Below, in pieces: positions 1-8,374 of a stretch of 56,882 nt of DNA. The notes under the pieces were generated by a model. It was not told where the DNA came from, made no database searches, and worked only from the letters and a program-made list of their open reading frames with translations. How positions within the stretch are numbered: position 1 is the stretch's first letter; every line of letters begins with the position of its first letter. A program made the translations under genes and the position numbers. Source of the DNA: Selenomonadales bacterium (GTDB taxonomy: Bacteria > Bacillota > Negativicutes > Sporomusales > UBA7701); assembly GCA_029975165.1 (NCBI GenBank), contig JARKPR010000089.1:1-56882 (forward strand). Reading direction: 5' to 3'.

Positions 1-115
1 GGAGAGGTTCCACTCTTAGTAAAGCAGTCTTTGCCGCAAGGAGGGATAGGAATCCTCACCCCATACGAGCTTATTATATCTCACGGTCAATTGACCGGCG
101 ATATACGCCTTATAA

Positions 116-439
116 CCAAAACTAATTATAGTAGGAGGGACTAAGGAATTAGGTGTTAGCGATTTTACCATAGAACATATTTCATGTGATGATGGTACTG
201 ATTTTCATTGCCATATCGGTAATTTATTACCTTTAGCTGGTCCAATAAATAATAATGCAGGAGATCAAACATTTACAAAAAAAATTGATTACTATAGACA
301 ATCTAATTTTATTAGTGTAAAAAAATTTGTTGAACGTTATGGTTCCAAAAATATTTGGACCGAGCAAGATATAGATAAACGAGCTGAATATATGGCGAAA
401 TTGGCGTATAATGATATATGGAAATTAAAACAGGGCTAA
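116..439 (+). pseudogene. 3' remnant of a DUF1524/HNH-type (GmrSD-like) nuclease gene
   Basis: The frame ending at the TAA at 437-439 is open back to about 116 and gives roughly 107 residues. It contains TIEHI, then IGNLLPL followed by N, F, K and Y positions and a W near the end. That spacing matches the C-terminal HNH-like DUF1524 domain of GmrSD-type type IV restriction enzymes and related proteins. No ATG, GTG or TTG with a ribosome site opens the frame, and two stops lie just upstream, so this looks like a truncated or frameshifted copy. Another frame, open from the window edge to 144, ends in LTGDIRLITKTNYSRRD and could be the displaced upstream part or a different gene. The DNA is much more AT-rich than its surroundings, which suggests transfer. 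An A-family palindromic element follows 47 bases after the stop. Confidence 0.55.
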
Positions 440-485
440 TTAACCCCGTCAACTGTTCACAAAATTTCGCCGCCAAAGCTTGACA

Positions 486-757
486 GGCCCGTGGCGCATT
501 GGGTGTAGCCATGTGAGCGAGGACGGCGGCCGCTACTTGGCGAAAGAGCCGCGAACGAGAGCGCAAGTTCTTGGCTCTTTCAGCGCCTAGAACTGCGGCC
601 TGTCCCTTGCGGGTGCACCGCGCGAGCCGCCATGGACGGCGGCGAGAACCGACACTCGGACATGGATGTCCGTGTGGCGGTGGCGCGGTGGAGTCGGCGA
701 CGAGCCTAGTAAGACCGTCGCCGCAAGCGGGTGGCCTAACCCAATGCGCCACGGCCC
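486..757 (+). repeat. Dispersed palindromic element, family A copy 1
   Basis: The terminal arms are GGCCCGTGGCGCATTGGGT (486-504) and ACCCAATGCGCCACGGCC (739-756). Between them is a core shared with the copies near 2361, 16662 and 17385, including GTGAGCGAGGACGGCGGCC and GCCGCCATGGACGGCGGCG. The core itself contains nested hairpins. It lies directly downstream of the AT-rich DUF1524 remnant. Confidence 0.8.
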
Positions 758-801
758 CCCCGCCACAAAGCCGAATACTGCCCCCGTATCCTCCAACACC
801 A

Positions 802-832
802 AAAGCCCGGCTGCAAATCATAGCCGGGCTTT
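802..832 (+). terminator. Rho-independent-type hairpin
   Basis: AAAGCCCGGCT (802-812) pairs with AGCCGGGCTTT (822-832). It follows repeat A1 and precedes a membrane-protein gene. A second 10-bp hairpin, GCCTGCCGCA/TGCGGCAGGC at 861-900, lies between it and that gene's start. Confidence 0.6.
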
Positions 833-935
833 GCCAGTGCCGCCGCTACGGCCTCCCGCCGCCTGCCGCAGAGAAGGGCATATTTATGCCTGCGGCAGGC
901 AAAACTGTTCATATGAAACTGCGGGAGGTCTTGCC

Positions 936-1481
936 GTGAGCAATCAGGTACTGATGTGGTCCCTCTTGGTGCTGCCGTGGCTTACCTTGTTCTTCATGAA
1001 AATGGGAGACATCAAACGCTATATGCCTGTCGCCCTGTTCTCGGCCCTTACCAGCGTATTGGCCGTCGAACTGGGGGAAAACCTGGGGTGGTTCGTTTAC
1101 GGCGAAGCGGCTTATCCGCTGGCGACGCCTTTGTATATTATTCTCGGCTTGAATATCGTCACCACGATATGGCTTTTTTCCTATGCTTACGGCCGGTTCT
1201 GGAGATACATAGTTATAGACGTGGCGCTGAACTTGGGCTTCATCTATTTAATTCATGTCTATCTCCTCGGCGGCCGGGGGCTTTTTCAGGAAGTGGGCAT
1301 AACGCCGCTGACGAACGTACTGATTACTACCCTCGACGGTGCTTTGCTTTATGGCTATCAGCTGTGGCAGGAAGGGATATTCGCCCGCTCCGAACGGACC
1401 GCAACAACCGCCCGCTCCGGAATATTGCAACCCGAAGCAGCCAAGCCGCTGGACGGGGACGAATCGGAGGACAAGCGCTGA
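936..1481 (+). CDS. Small multi-pass membrane protein, function unknown
   Basis: The start is GTG 936, preceded by GGGAGG at 923-928; the open frame extends further upstream, but that part lies in hairpin and repeat DNA. The product is about 181 residues with roughly four to five hydrophobic segments (VLMWSLLVLPWLTLFF, YMPVALFSALTSVLAVEL, LYIILGLNIVTTIWLFSYAYG and others). A conserved-looking ENLGWFVYGEAAY stretch lies between helices, and the tail is charged and presumably cytosolic. Size and topology recall the CBO0543-type membrane proteins of spore-forming Firmicutes, but I cannot confirm membership. It stands alone, about 107 bases before a DMT-family gene on the same strand. Confidence 0.75.
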   Translation: MSNQVLMWSLLVLPWLTLFFMKMGDIKRYMPVALFSALTSVLAVELGENLGWFVYGEAAYPLATPLYIILGLNIVTTIWLFSYAYGRFWRYIVIDVALNLGFIYLIHVYLLGGRGLFQEVGITPLTNVLITTLDGALLYGYQLWQEGIFARSERTATTARSGILQPEAAKPLDGDESEDKR

Positions 1482-1587
1482 CGCCTTCGCAAGAGCGGTA
1501 CCGCCGCTCTTTTTTCGTCGCCCGGCAGGGCGCGCGGCCCCGGCGGCGTATATAATAAAAAATACCAAGCAACGGGAGGTTTTACCC

Positions 1588-2019
1588 TTGGACCATCTCT
1601 GGCTCCTGTTCGCCCTCTTATCCGCCGCCACGGCGGCCCTCGTCGCCATCTTCGGCAAGATCGGCCTGCAAGGCATCGACGCCAACACCGCCACCGCTGT
1701 GCGCGCCGTCATCATGGCCGTCTTCCTCATCGGCGTCGTCGCCTTCCAGGGCACGCTGAAGGACATCCCGGCCATCCTCGCCGACCGTAAGGCCATCACC
1801 TTCATCGCCCTCAGCGGCGTGGCCGGCGCCACCTCGTGGCTGTTCTACTTCCTGGCCCTCAAATACGGCCAGGTCTCCCAGGTCGCCCCCGTCGACAAGC
1901 TCAGCGTCGTCATGGCCACCGTCATCGCCGTCCTCTTCCTCGGCGAGCGCGTCAGCCTCCTCGGCGGCGCCGGCGTGGCCCTCATCGCCCTCGGCGCCAT
2001 CCTCGTCGCCCTCGGCTGA
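1588..2019 (+). CDS. Half-size EamA/DMT-superfamily transporter
   Basis: The start is TTG 1588 behind GGGAGG (1574-1579); the open frame further upstream overlaps the previous gene and is unlikely to be coding. The product is about 143 residues with four to five hydrophobic helices. It carries EamA-family features such as LDKLSVV-type sequence (VDKLSVVMATVIAVLFLGE) and a terminal glycine-rich helix ending VALG. Full-length EamA proteins have two such units and about 300 residues. One-unit forms probably act as dimers in the inner membrane. The substrate cannot be inferred. A hairpin terminator follows at 2088-2124. Confidence 0.85.
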   Translation: MDHLWLLFALLSAATAALVAIFGKIGLQGIDANTATAVRAVIMAVFLIGVVAFQGTLKDIPAILADRKAITFIALSGVAGATSWLFYFLALKYGQVSQVAPVDKLSVVMATVIAVLFLGERVSLLGGAGVALIALGAILVALG

Positions 2020-2087
2020 CCGGCGACCTAGCGGTTGCGTCACGAAAACCCCCGCCCTGACGACCGCCGCCAACGGCGACACCTTCG

Positions 2088-2124
2088 AAAGCCTCGATCC
2101 TGATTTTTCGGGTAGAGGCTTTTA
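2088..2124 (+). terminator. Terminator after the EamA gene
   Basis: AAAGCCTC (2088-2095) pairs with GAGGCTTT (2115-2122), and the 3' arm ends in a T run. Confidence 0.6.
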
Positions 2125-2169
2125 AGTTACGTTTAGCCTTCTGCCTATTCCCTTCGCGGGTCCGCGAAA

Positions 2170-2285
2170 CTTCCGGCTCCGGTGCTCCGGCCTAACGCGC
2201 CGTAAGGCTTGCGCCGACACTGCCGTACCGTCGCCAACAGTCTCCTGACTGATGGCTCCTCGCCCGGCCGTCCATGGCCGGGCGT
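2170..2285 (+). repeat. Dispersed element, family B copy 1 (partial)
   Basis: This segment matches the core of the element at 47882-48103: GCTCCGGCC, AACGCGCCGTA followed by GGCTTG, a CGGCCGTACCGTC-like stretch, and a terminal hairpin around GTCCATGGCCGGGCG. It lacks the long terminal arms seen in copy 2. No gene is visible between 2020 and 2804; that gap holds only this element, A copy 2 and terminators. Confidence 0.6.
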
Positions 2286-2360
2286 ACGTTGTGTTACAAT
2301 ACGTTGTGTTTATCTATACCGTAATTATTTAGTATAGTTCTTAGTCACAAAGCACTGACG

Positions 2361-2551
2361 GGCCCGGGGCGCATTGGGTGCAGCCACGTGAGCGAGGACG
2401 GCGGCCGCTACTTAGTGAGAGAGCCGCGAACGACACCGCGCGAGCCGCTATCAGGGCAACAGCGAACCGGAAGCTCGCTTCCGCGTGAGTCGTTGCCCTG
2501 ATAGTAAGGCCGCCGCCCGCAGCGAGTGGCAAACCCAATACGCCACGGGCC
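2361..2551 (+). repeat. Dispersed palindromic element, family A copy 2
   Basis: The arms GGCCCGGGGCGCATTGGGT (2361-2379) and ACCCAATACGCCACGGGCC (2533-2551) match at 17 of 19 positions. The flanking core is shared with the other A copies. The central part is replaced by a private hairpin: CTATCAGGGCAAC pairs with GTTGCCCTGATAG. Confidence 0.8.
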
Positions 2552-2628
2552 TCCCCGCCACCCAATCACAATAGGCCGCACAACCAACGCAACCGCTCGC
2601 CATATCCGTTCCAACAAGCAACGACGCC

Positions 2629-2666
2629 AAAGAGCCTCAGCCCCTTTATAAGGGCTGAGGCTCTTT
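2629..2666 (+). terminator. Strong terminator hairpin
   Basis: AAAGAGCCTCAGCCC pairs perfectly with GGGCTGAGGCTCTTT around a short AT-rich loop and ends in TTTT. It lies between repeat A2 and the small secreted-protein gene and can act in either direction. Confidence 0.75.
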
Positions 2667-2804
2667 TCGTCGGCGCGCCATCCTTTGCCAACGCATACAA
2701 AACATGTATAAATCGCCGGGAAATTATGTATTAGACGTATGATAAGCCGCTTGCTACGATAAAAGCGGAAAAATCAAGAATGTCAGTGAAAGGAGCCAAT
2801 CACC

Positions 2805-3059
2805 ATGTTCAAAAAAACCCTCTGCCTGCTGGCGCTTGTCGCCCTGCTCGCCGTGCCGCTCGCCGGCGCCTGCTTCGCCGCCGACGACGAAACCGGCGAC
2901 AACATCGTCTGCGACAAAGACTACCCGGATTACGGCTTCCGGGCCCATTCCTGGGTCGCCGGCGACGTCGCCTACACCCAGATCATCGACGCGAAAAGCG
3001 GCGCCATCCTCAAACAAACCGAGTCCAAGATCGTACCCCCGGCACCACCGGCCTTCTGA
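2805..3059 (+). CDS. Small secreted protein of unknown function
   Basis: ATG 2805 follows AAAGGAG with good spacing. The 84-residue product has a classic Sec signal peptide: KK at positions 3-4, a hydrophobic core LCLLALVALLAVPLAG, and a probable cleavage after CFA near residue 25. The mature part is about 60 residues, acidic at its N-terminus, has one cysteine and a proline-rich end, PPAPPAF. I do not recognise the family. It is probably exported to the cell envelope. It stands alone between a terminator and the convergent LysR gene. Confidence 0.7.
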   Translation: MFKKTLCLLALVALLAVPLAGACFAADDETGDNIVCDKDYPDYGFRAHSWVAGDVAYTQIIDAKSGAILKQTESKIVPPAPPAF

Positions 3060-3125
3060 TACCAGCTCCCGCCTCATCCGGCCACGCGCGGCGTGGCCTT
3101 TTCTTTGCGCCCGCCCCCCGGGGCC

Positions 3126-4001
3126 CTACTGCCGGAGAAGCTCCCCCGGAAAAGCCGCGATGAAATTGCCGGCCACGCTCGACAGCGGGCGGTTCTTAAT
3201 CCAGAACACATTCGCCGTCGTCGTGATCGGCGGGCGCTCGATTACCCGGTAGACGAGCTCCGGGTCGCGGTTGATACGCAGCGCCGACCGGGGCACGACG
3301 GTCACCCCGAGGCCGCAGGCCGCCAGGGTCAGCATCGAGCGGATATCCTCGTGGCGGCAGAAAATCTTCGCGTCCGGGAAATACTTCGTGATATAATCGG
3401 TTATCTTCGTCATCCGCGGCAGGATGAGCGGCTTGTCGGCGATCGCCGCCACGCCGATGCCGCCGGGCGGCAGCCCGTCCGCCCACTTGGCCTGCATCGC
3501 GGCCACCATCGGCTCGGCCGGCAGTTGGAACGACCCGTACCGTTTGTCGTCGATGGCGAACGGGACGACGGCGATATCGATCACCCCGTTGTCCAGCAGC
3601 TCCTTCGTCCGCGTGCTCGTCCCCTCGAACAGATTGAACGTCACGTCAGGATAAGCGGCATGGAAAACCCTGATCCACTCCGGCAGGAGCGACAAGCCCC
3701 AGCCCGCGACGCTGCCCACCGACACCGTCCCCTGCAGGCCGTCGCCGAACGCTTTCAGCTCCTTCTCCGTCACATCCACGATATTCAGGATGTGCTCCGC
3801 CCGGTCGCGCAGCGCGCACCCCGCCTTCGTCAGGCGCACCTGGCGGCCCGCCTTCTCCAGCAGCTGCACGCCCAGCTCCTGTTCGAAAACCTTGATCTGG
3901 TGCGTCAGCGGCGGCTGCGCCATATGCAGCCGCCGGGCAGCCTTTGTGATCTGCCCCTCCTCGACCACCGCCAAAAAATACCGCAGCTTTTTCAAATCCA
4001 T
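3126..4001 (-). CDS. LysR-family transcriptional regulator
   Basis: I chose the ATG at 4001, giving the canonical LysR opening MDLKKLRYFLAVVEEG; the frame extends 21 codons further upstream without family similarity. The product is about 291 residues. A winged helix-turn-helix occupies residues 1-60 (ITKAARRLHMAQPPLTHQI), followed by an effector-binding domain with LysR-type landmarks (GLGVTVVPRSAL near residue 235). Such proteins usually activate a divergent gene in response to a small ligand. The DNA upstream (4002-4263) holds only a short gene remnant on the plus strand, so its original target may have been lost. Confidence 0.9.
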   Translation of the reverse strand: MDLKKLRYFLAVVEEGQITKAARRLHMAQPPLTHQIKVFEQELGVQLLEKAGRQVRLTKAGCALRDRAEHILNIVDVTEKELKAFGDGLQGTVSVGSVAGWGLSLLPEWIRVFHAAYPDVTFNLFEGTSTRTKELLDNGVIDIAVVPFAIDDKRYGSFQLPAEPMVAAMQAKWADGLPPGGIGVAAIADKPLILPRMTKITDYITKYFPDAKIFCRHEDIRSMLTLAACGLGVTVVPRSALRINRDPELVYRVIERPPITTTANVFWIKNRPLSSVAGNFIAAFPGELLRQ

Positions 4002-4147
4002 AATCCTGCGCCCCCGACTATACTGAAATATTTGAAATAAGCAGCCATCTATACAAAAACACATATGATTTCTTACCTAATTGTACCAGGAAAACGGGCT
4101 ATGGGCTATTTTTATTCCCCAATTGGTACCGGCAAACATTCGCCGCT

Positions 4148-4263
4148 AACGGCGACACGCTGGCCCGCCTCGCCTACCCGCAGCGCGACGCCGAAATCCA
4201 GATCAACCACGCCGCCAAATCGGCCTGGGCTCGCTCGACTACGACCTCGTCGAAATCTCATAA
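4148..4263 (+). pseudogene. Possible 3' remnant of a gene divergent from the LysR regulator
   Basis: Two adjoining frames read NGDTLARLAYPQRDAEIQ..NHAAK and, after a one-base shift, [14 protein letters not shown], followed by TAA at 4261-4263. A plus-strand terminator comes 15 bases later. Composition resembles host genes. It overlaps the extreme 3' end of the convergent AraC gene. The family is not recognised and the call is tentative. The rest of 4002-4147 holds two related direct repeats, AATTGTACCAGGAAAAC (4079) and AATTGGTACCGGCAAAC (4120). Confidence 0.3.
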
Positions 4264-5186
4264 TGCCCGTTCAGCAGGAAAGCCTCAACCCGGAATAGGG
4301 TTGAAGCTTTCTTCTTACTTTCTCGCCAGCGTATCCAAATCTCGCTCCTGAAGTCCGGCGCGGACGTATCCTTATGCTCGTTCCACAGCATCTCCGGCCC
4401 TTCCGCCAGCTCGAAGCTCGCCGCCGGCAGCCATTCCGCATAGATGCGCCCCCAGACCTCCTGCAGGGCGGCGGGGAACGGGCCGACCGCCGTGAACACC
4501 CCCCACGTCAGGGCGGGAACCTCGAGCCGCGCCAAATCGTCCGGGCAAGCGCCGGTCGTCGCCGCGCCGATATAATGGTCGAGCTCGCCCTTTTCCTCCA
4601 TCCGGCCCTCGGAAAAGTTCGCCGAGGCGCTGATCAACCCCCGGGGGTCGACGCTAGACAGGCTCTTCAGCCTGTCGATCATCGCGCCGTCCAGCGTCCG
4701 CCACATCGCGGCGATCTCCGGGTTGACGCCCTCGAAAACGATCGACACCCTCTTTTTGATGCCTACTATCGTGAAAGCCGGTTTTTCTTCGATCCGGTAG
4801 TTCATTTCGTTGCCTCCTTTGATGGCCAGTTGAAAAGTCATGCGGGGATACGCCTTCAACGCCCGGCGGCCGTTTCTCGCCGCCGACGGCGTCACGCCGT
4901 GGAAGGCCTGGAAAGCCCGCGTGAACGCATCCGGCGAGCCGTAGCCGTACTTGACCGCCACATCGATCACCCGCGCGCCGCCGCCCTGGAGCTCGAACGC
5001 CGCCAGCGTGAGGCGCCGGCGGCGGATGTACTCCGACAGCGTCACACCCGCCAGGAAAGAAAACATCCGCTTGAAATGATATTCCGAGCACAAGGCGAGC
5101 CTTGCCGCCTCCCTGAAGTCTATTTCGCCGGCCAGGTTTTCCTCGATATACCGTAGCGCCTCGTTCGTCCCTTCCAGCAGTCCCAT
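4239..5186 (-). CDS. AraC-family regulator with GyrI-like ligand-binding domain
   Basis: I chose ATG 5186, preceded by GGAAGGGGG; an in-frame TTG three codons earlier is too close to that site. Residues 5-105 carry two helix-turn-helices of the AraC/XylS type ([20 protein letters not shown] and [20 protein letters not shown]). The remaining part, from [20 protein letters not shown], is a GyrI-like effector-binding domain as in Rob and SoxS-related multidrug sensors. Family members usually stop shortly after the motif seen here as SEIWIRW. This protein runs about 20 residues further, through a plus-strand terminator hairpin, so its original stop may have been lost. The target is unknown. Confidence 0.88.
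   Translation of the reverse strand: MGLLEGTNEALRYIEENLAGEIDFREAARLALCSEYHFKRMFSFLAGVTLSEYIRRRRLTLAAFELQGGGARVIDVAVKYGYGSPDAFTRAFQAFHGVTPSAARNGRRALKAYPRMTFQLAIKGGNEMNYRIEEKPAFTIVGIKKRVSIVFEGVNPEIAAMWRTLDGAMIDRLKSLSSVDPRGLISASANFSEGRMEEKGELDHYIGAATTGACPDDLARLEVPALTWGVFTAVGPFPAALQEVWGRIYAEWLPAASFELAEGPEMLWNEHKDTSAPDFRSEIWIRWRESKKKASTLFRVEAFLLNGHYEISTRS
4278..4315 (+). terminator. Plus-strand terminator inside the AraC 3' coding end
   Basis: GAAAGCCTCAACCC (4278-4291) pairs with GGGTTGAAGCTTTC (4298-4311) with one mismatch, followed by TTCTTACTTTCT. The T-rich tail is on the plus strand, although the hairpin lies in the last codons of the minus-strand AraC gene. Confidence 0.55.
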
Positions 5187-5389
5187 CCGCCCCAACCCCC
5201 TTCCACCGCTAGAATAGCAGAAAACGGCCGCGCCTATCCAACATTTCGTGCACCGTTATGCGGGGTCCGCCCCGGCCCCAAACAAAACATGATCCGTCCG
5301 GGAGGATTCTCGCTCTCCGTGGTAAATTATAGAAGTGGCGGCCGGGGACGGCCGACCCTCGCGGAAGCCGCGAAAACGAGGAGGCACCA

Positions 5390-6595
5390 ATGAACAGTTT
5401 CGAATTCTACGCGCCGACCAAGGTAATATTCGGCAAAGGCGTCGAGGAAAACGTCGGCAAAGAGATAAAAGCCTGGGGCGGCACCAAAGCCCTGCTCCAC
5501 TACGGCGGCAAGAGCGCCCGCGAGTCCGGCCTGCTCGGCCGCATCGAACAGAGCCTCGCCGCCGCCGGCGTCGGCTACGTCGCCCTCGGCGGCGTCGTCC
5601 CCAACCCGCGGCTGTCGCTCGTGCGCGAAGGCATCGAGCTTTGCCGCCGCGAAAACGTCGACTTCATCCTCGCCGTCGGCGGCGGCAGCGTCATCGACTC
5701 CGGCAAAGCCATCGCCATGGGCCTCGCCAACCCCGGCACCGACATCTGGGACATCTACGACGGCAAATGCCTGCCCGCCGCCTGCCTGTCCATCGGCGCC
5801 GTCGTCACCATCGCCGCCGCCGGCAGCGAGACCAGCATGTCGAGCGTCATCACCAACGAGGACGGCTGGCTGAAAAGAGCCTTCAACAACGACATCACCC
5901 GCCCGAAGTTCGCCTGCATGAACCCCGAGCTCACTTACACCCTGCCGCCGTATCAGACCGCCTCCGGCGTCGTCGACATCATGATGCACACCCTCGAACG
6001 CTACTTCGGCGCCAACAAAGGCAACGAAATGACCGACCGCATCGCCGAGCAGGTGCTGCGCAACACCATCCGCTACGGCCGCGTCTGCCTGCAGGACCCC
6101 GCGAACTACAAAGCCCGCTCCGAAATAATGTGGGCCGGCAGCCTGTCCCACAACGCGCTTACCGGCCTGGGCGGCAAAAGCGACTTCGCCAGCCACCAGA
6201 TCGAGCACGAACTGGGCGGCATGTTCGATGTCGCCCACGGCGCCGGCCTGGCCGCCGTATGGTGCTGGTGGGCCCGCTACGTCGTCCGGGAGGACGTCAA
6301 CCGCTTCGTCCAGTACGCCATCAACGTCTGGGACTGCGTCCTCGACCCCATCGACCCGCTCGCCACCGCCATGGAAGGCATCGACAAGACCGAGGAATAC
6401 TTCGTTGCCCTCGGCATGCCCGTCAACCTCGCCCAGCTCGGCGTCGGCCAGCTCGCCGAAGCCCAGATCGACGAGCTGGCCGTCAAATGCACCTTCTTCG
6501 GCCGCCGCACCATCGGCGCCTTCAAATCCTTAGGCGCTGAGGACATTAAAGCCATCCTCCGCCTGGCCACGCCTGACGCTTCAGACTGGCGATAA
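5390..6595 (+). CDS. Iron-containing alcohol dehydrogenase (BDH/YqhD type)
   Basis: ATG 5390 follows GAGGAGG. The 401-residue product has the usual family length. It shows the NAD(P)-binding signature AVGGGSVIDSGKAIA near residues 95-108. The metal-site segments are VVDIMMHTLERYF near residue 198, SHQIEHELGG near 268 and a following HGAGLA, which supply the Asp and three His iron ligands. It reduces aldehydes or oxidises alcohols in the cytoplasm; sequence alone does not fix the substrate, though C4 alcohols (butanol dehydrogenase) are typical for this subgroup. It is a single-gene unit. Its stop codon lies inside the left arm of the C-family palindrome. Confidence 0.93.
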   Translation: MNSFEFYAPTKVIFGKGVEENVGKEIKAWGGTKALLHYGGKSARESGLLGRIEQSLAAAGVGYVALGGVVPNPRLSLVREGIELCRRENVDFILAVGGGSVIDSGKAIAMGLANPGTDIWDIYDGKCLPAACLSIGAVVTIAAAGSETSMSSVITNEDGWLKRAFNNDITRPKFACMNPELTYTLPPYQTASGVVDIMMHTLERYFGANKGNEMTDRIAEQVLRNTIRYGRVCLQDPANYKARSEIMWAGSLSHNALTGLGGKSDFASHQIEHELGGMFDVAHGAGLAAVWCWWARYVVREDVNRFVQYAINVWDCVLDPIDPLATAMEGIDKTEEYFVALGMPVNLAQLGVGQLAEAQIDELAVKCTFFGRRTIGAFKSLGAEDIKAILRLATPDASDWR

Positions 6596-6743
6596 AGGCC
6601 CATCTGCGGCGTTGTAAGCGACCGCATCGTCGCTGAAGCGTCGTGCGTCTGACTTATCAGAGCGCTTGCTTGCGTACGTCCCAATGTACGCAAGCAAGCG
6701 CTCTTCCGGTGCGCCTTGCATCTGGACCTTTCTCACCAGTCTG
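6582..6743 (+). repeat. Dispersed palindromic element, family C copy 1
   Basis: The arms CAGACTGGCGATAAAGGCC (6582-6600) and GGACCTTTCTCACCAGTCTG (6724-6743) are near-complementary. The core begins CATCTGCGGCGTTG and ends GCGCCTTGCATCTGG, as in other C copies. Inside is a perfect 19-bp hairpin, with arms at 6659-6677 and 6686-6704. The left arm overlaps the dehydrogenase stop codon. Confidence 0.8.
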
Positions 6744-6904
6744 ACTTTATATATAACCTGGAACGCCGGGCTTCCCGGCGTTTTGTTTTGCCTCCCGCCG
6801 GGAGACCATTTGTGTACCGCCCCGGTTTGTGATAATATTTTCTTGCCCGCCTCCGTATGCATAGAGAATCATATCATACTCTTTTCCGTCGATGAGGTGA
6901 AGCC

Positions 6905-8143
6905 GTGCATCCCTGGGTAGACCTGCTGTCCTTCATAACCCGCGGCGTCTTCGCCGTCTTCTTCGACGTCACCTTCTGGCTGGTGCTCGCCCTGGTGGCC
7001 TTCCAGTACCGCCAGATGCAACGCGACCAGCTGCGGATGTTCGGCGTCTACGGCCACAGCCTGCGCCGCCAGGTGTTCGCCGCCGTCCTCATCGGCGCGG
7101 TCGGCGGCATCATCGGCAGCTTCGTGCTCACCGTCGTCGGCGTCCCCCTCAACAACCTCGGCATCGGCTACATATGGCCGCTCGTCATCCTCCTCATGCT
7201 CATAAACCTGCGCTTCATGTGCTTCGCCTACGCCGGCGGCCTCGTCGCCATCGCGAACGTCCTGTTCGGCTGGCCGGACGTCAACGTGCCCCATGTCCTC
7301 GCCCTCGTCGCCGGCCTGCACATCACCGAGAGCATCCTCATCTTCGTCAGCGGCCGCTTCGGCGCCATGCCCGTCATCCTAAAGCGCGACGACGGGCGCC
7401 TCGTCGGCGCCTTCACCCTCCAGAACTTCTGGCCGCTGCCTCTCGTCATCCTCATGGCTTTCGTCCCCGATACCGTCCAGGAACTCATCAAGATGCCCGA
7501 CTGGTGGCCGCTGCTGCCGATGACGGATAAGCCGCCGGCCGGCGACGAATGGGCCTACAGGATGGTGCCCGTTGTCGCCGCCCTCGGCTACGCCGACATC
7601 GCCGTCGCCAGCACCCCGGCCGTCCGCCGCCGCAAATCGGCCGGCCACCTCGCCCTCTACAGCCTCGCCCTCCTGACTTTAGCCGTGCTGTCGGCCAAGT
7701 ACGCCTGGCTGCAGCTCTTCGCCGCCATCCTGTCGCCGGCCGGCCACGAGCTTCTCATCCGGCTCGACAACCGCCGGGAAATGCGCGGCGAGCCCCGCTT
7801 CGTGCCCCCGGCCCGCGGCGTCATGGTCCTCGACACCGTCGCCGACACCCCGGCCCGCAAGGCCGGCCTGCGCCCCGGCGACATCCTCCTCGACCTCGGC
7901 GGCCTGCCGGTCGACAACGGCTACGAGCTGGCCCGCGCCATCGCCTACGCCCCGCCGGAATTCGCCATCGCCTTCAGCCGCGACGGCGCCGCCCTCAGCC
8001 GCCCGGCCCGCTTCGAGGGCGGCGAGCGCCGCCTGGGCGTCATCATCGTCCCCGAGGGCGGCGAGCAGCACTACGCCCAACTGACCGGTGACCGCTTCGG
8101 GCTGATCGACTGGCTCAAAAACCGCTTCAAAAAGCAGCGCTGA
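6905..8143 (+). CDS. PDZ-domain polytopic membrane protein (MinJ-like position)
   Basis: GTG 6905 follows GAGGTGAAG. The 412-residue product has about eight hydrophobic segments in residues 1-275 and a cytosolic or extracytosolic PDZ domain from about 295 (VMVLDTVADTPARKAGLRPGDILLDLGGLPV). In Bacillus subtilis the PDZ membrane protein MinJ, which bridges MinCD to DivIVA, sits just upstream of uvrBA. The same arrangement here suggests a cell-division topology role, but sequence identity to MinJ cannot be judged by eye. It ends 230 bases before uvrB, with a separate SOS-type promoter in between. Confidence 0.82.
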   Translation: MHPWVDLLSFITRGVFAVFFDVTFWLVLALVAFQYRQMQRDQLRMFGVYGHSLRRQVFAAVLIGAVGGIIGSFVLTVVGVPLNNLGIGYIWPLVILLMLINLRFMCFAYAGGLVAIANVLFGWPDVNVPHVLALVAGLHITESILIFVSGRFGAMPVILKRDDGRLVGAFTLQNFWPLPLVILMAFVPDTVQELIKMPDWWPLLPMTDKPPAGDEWAYRMVPVVAALGYADIAVASTPAVRRRKSAGHLALYSLALLTLAVLSAKYAWLQLFAAILSPAGHELLIRLDNRREMRGEPRFVPPARGVMVLDTVADTPARKAGLRPGDILLDLGGLPVDNGYELARAIAYAPPEFAIAFSRDGAALSRPARFEGGERRLGVIIVPEGGEQHYAQLTGDRFGLIDWLKNRFKKQR

Positions 8144-8197
8144 TTGTGTTATAATTATTACTAGCCGATAATTATTATAAATTATTTGCCAACTCAG

Positions 8198-8308
8198 GGC
8201 TTTTCCCCCACAAATGCCAGATATTTGTCAGGGTGCTTGCCAGGGCAAATGTCAGTGTTTTTGCCAGGGCTTTTGCCGGTGAAATGCCAGATTTTCGCCA
8301 GGCCTCCT
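8198..8308 (+). repeat. Degenerate short tandem repeats upstream of uvrB
   Basis: Variants of a TTTGCCAGGGC / AAATGCCAGAT motif recur about every 12-22 bases (GGGCTTTTCC, AAATGCCAGA, TTGTCAGGGT, TTGCCAGGGC, AAATGTCAGT, TTGCCAGGGC, AAATGCCAGA, TTCGCCAGGC). There is no open frame of note. It ends at the uvrB promoter. Confidence 0.6.
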
Positions 8309-8357
8309 TGCCCGAACATACGTACTGTAGTACAATAATATTGTCGAACGCCCGTTC
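8309..8357 (+). promoter_or_regulatory. uvrB promoter with two LexA (SOS) boxes
   Basis: A candidate -35 TTGCCC (8309-8314) and -10 TACAAT (8331-8336) are separated by 16 bases. CGAACATACGTAC (from 8313) and CGAACGCCCGTTC (8345-8357) resemble the Gram-positive LexA/DinR box CGAACRNRYGTTYC; the second has both half-sites, CGAAC and GTTC. They overlap and follow the promoter, as expected for LexA repression of uvrBA. The ribosome site CCGGAGGA follows directly. Confidence 0.75.
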
Positions 8358-8374
8358 CCTTCCGGAGGACTGCT

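Noticed and set aside
486-757. Integron attC site
   Set aside because: Size and internal hairpins are suggestive, but the attC core sites (RYYYAAC/GTTRRRY) and an integron integrase were not seen; only the analogy is kept as a hypothesis.
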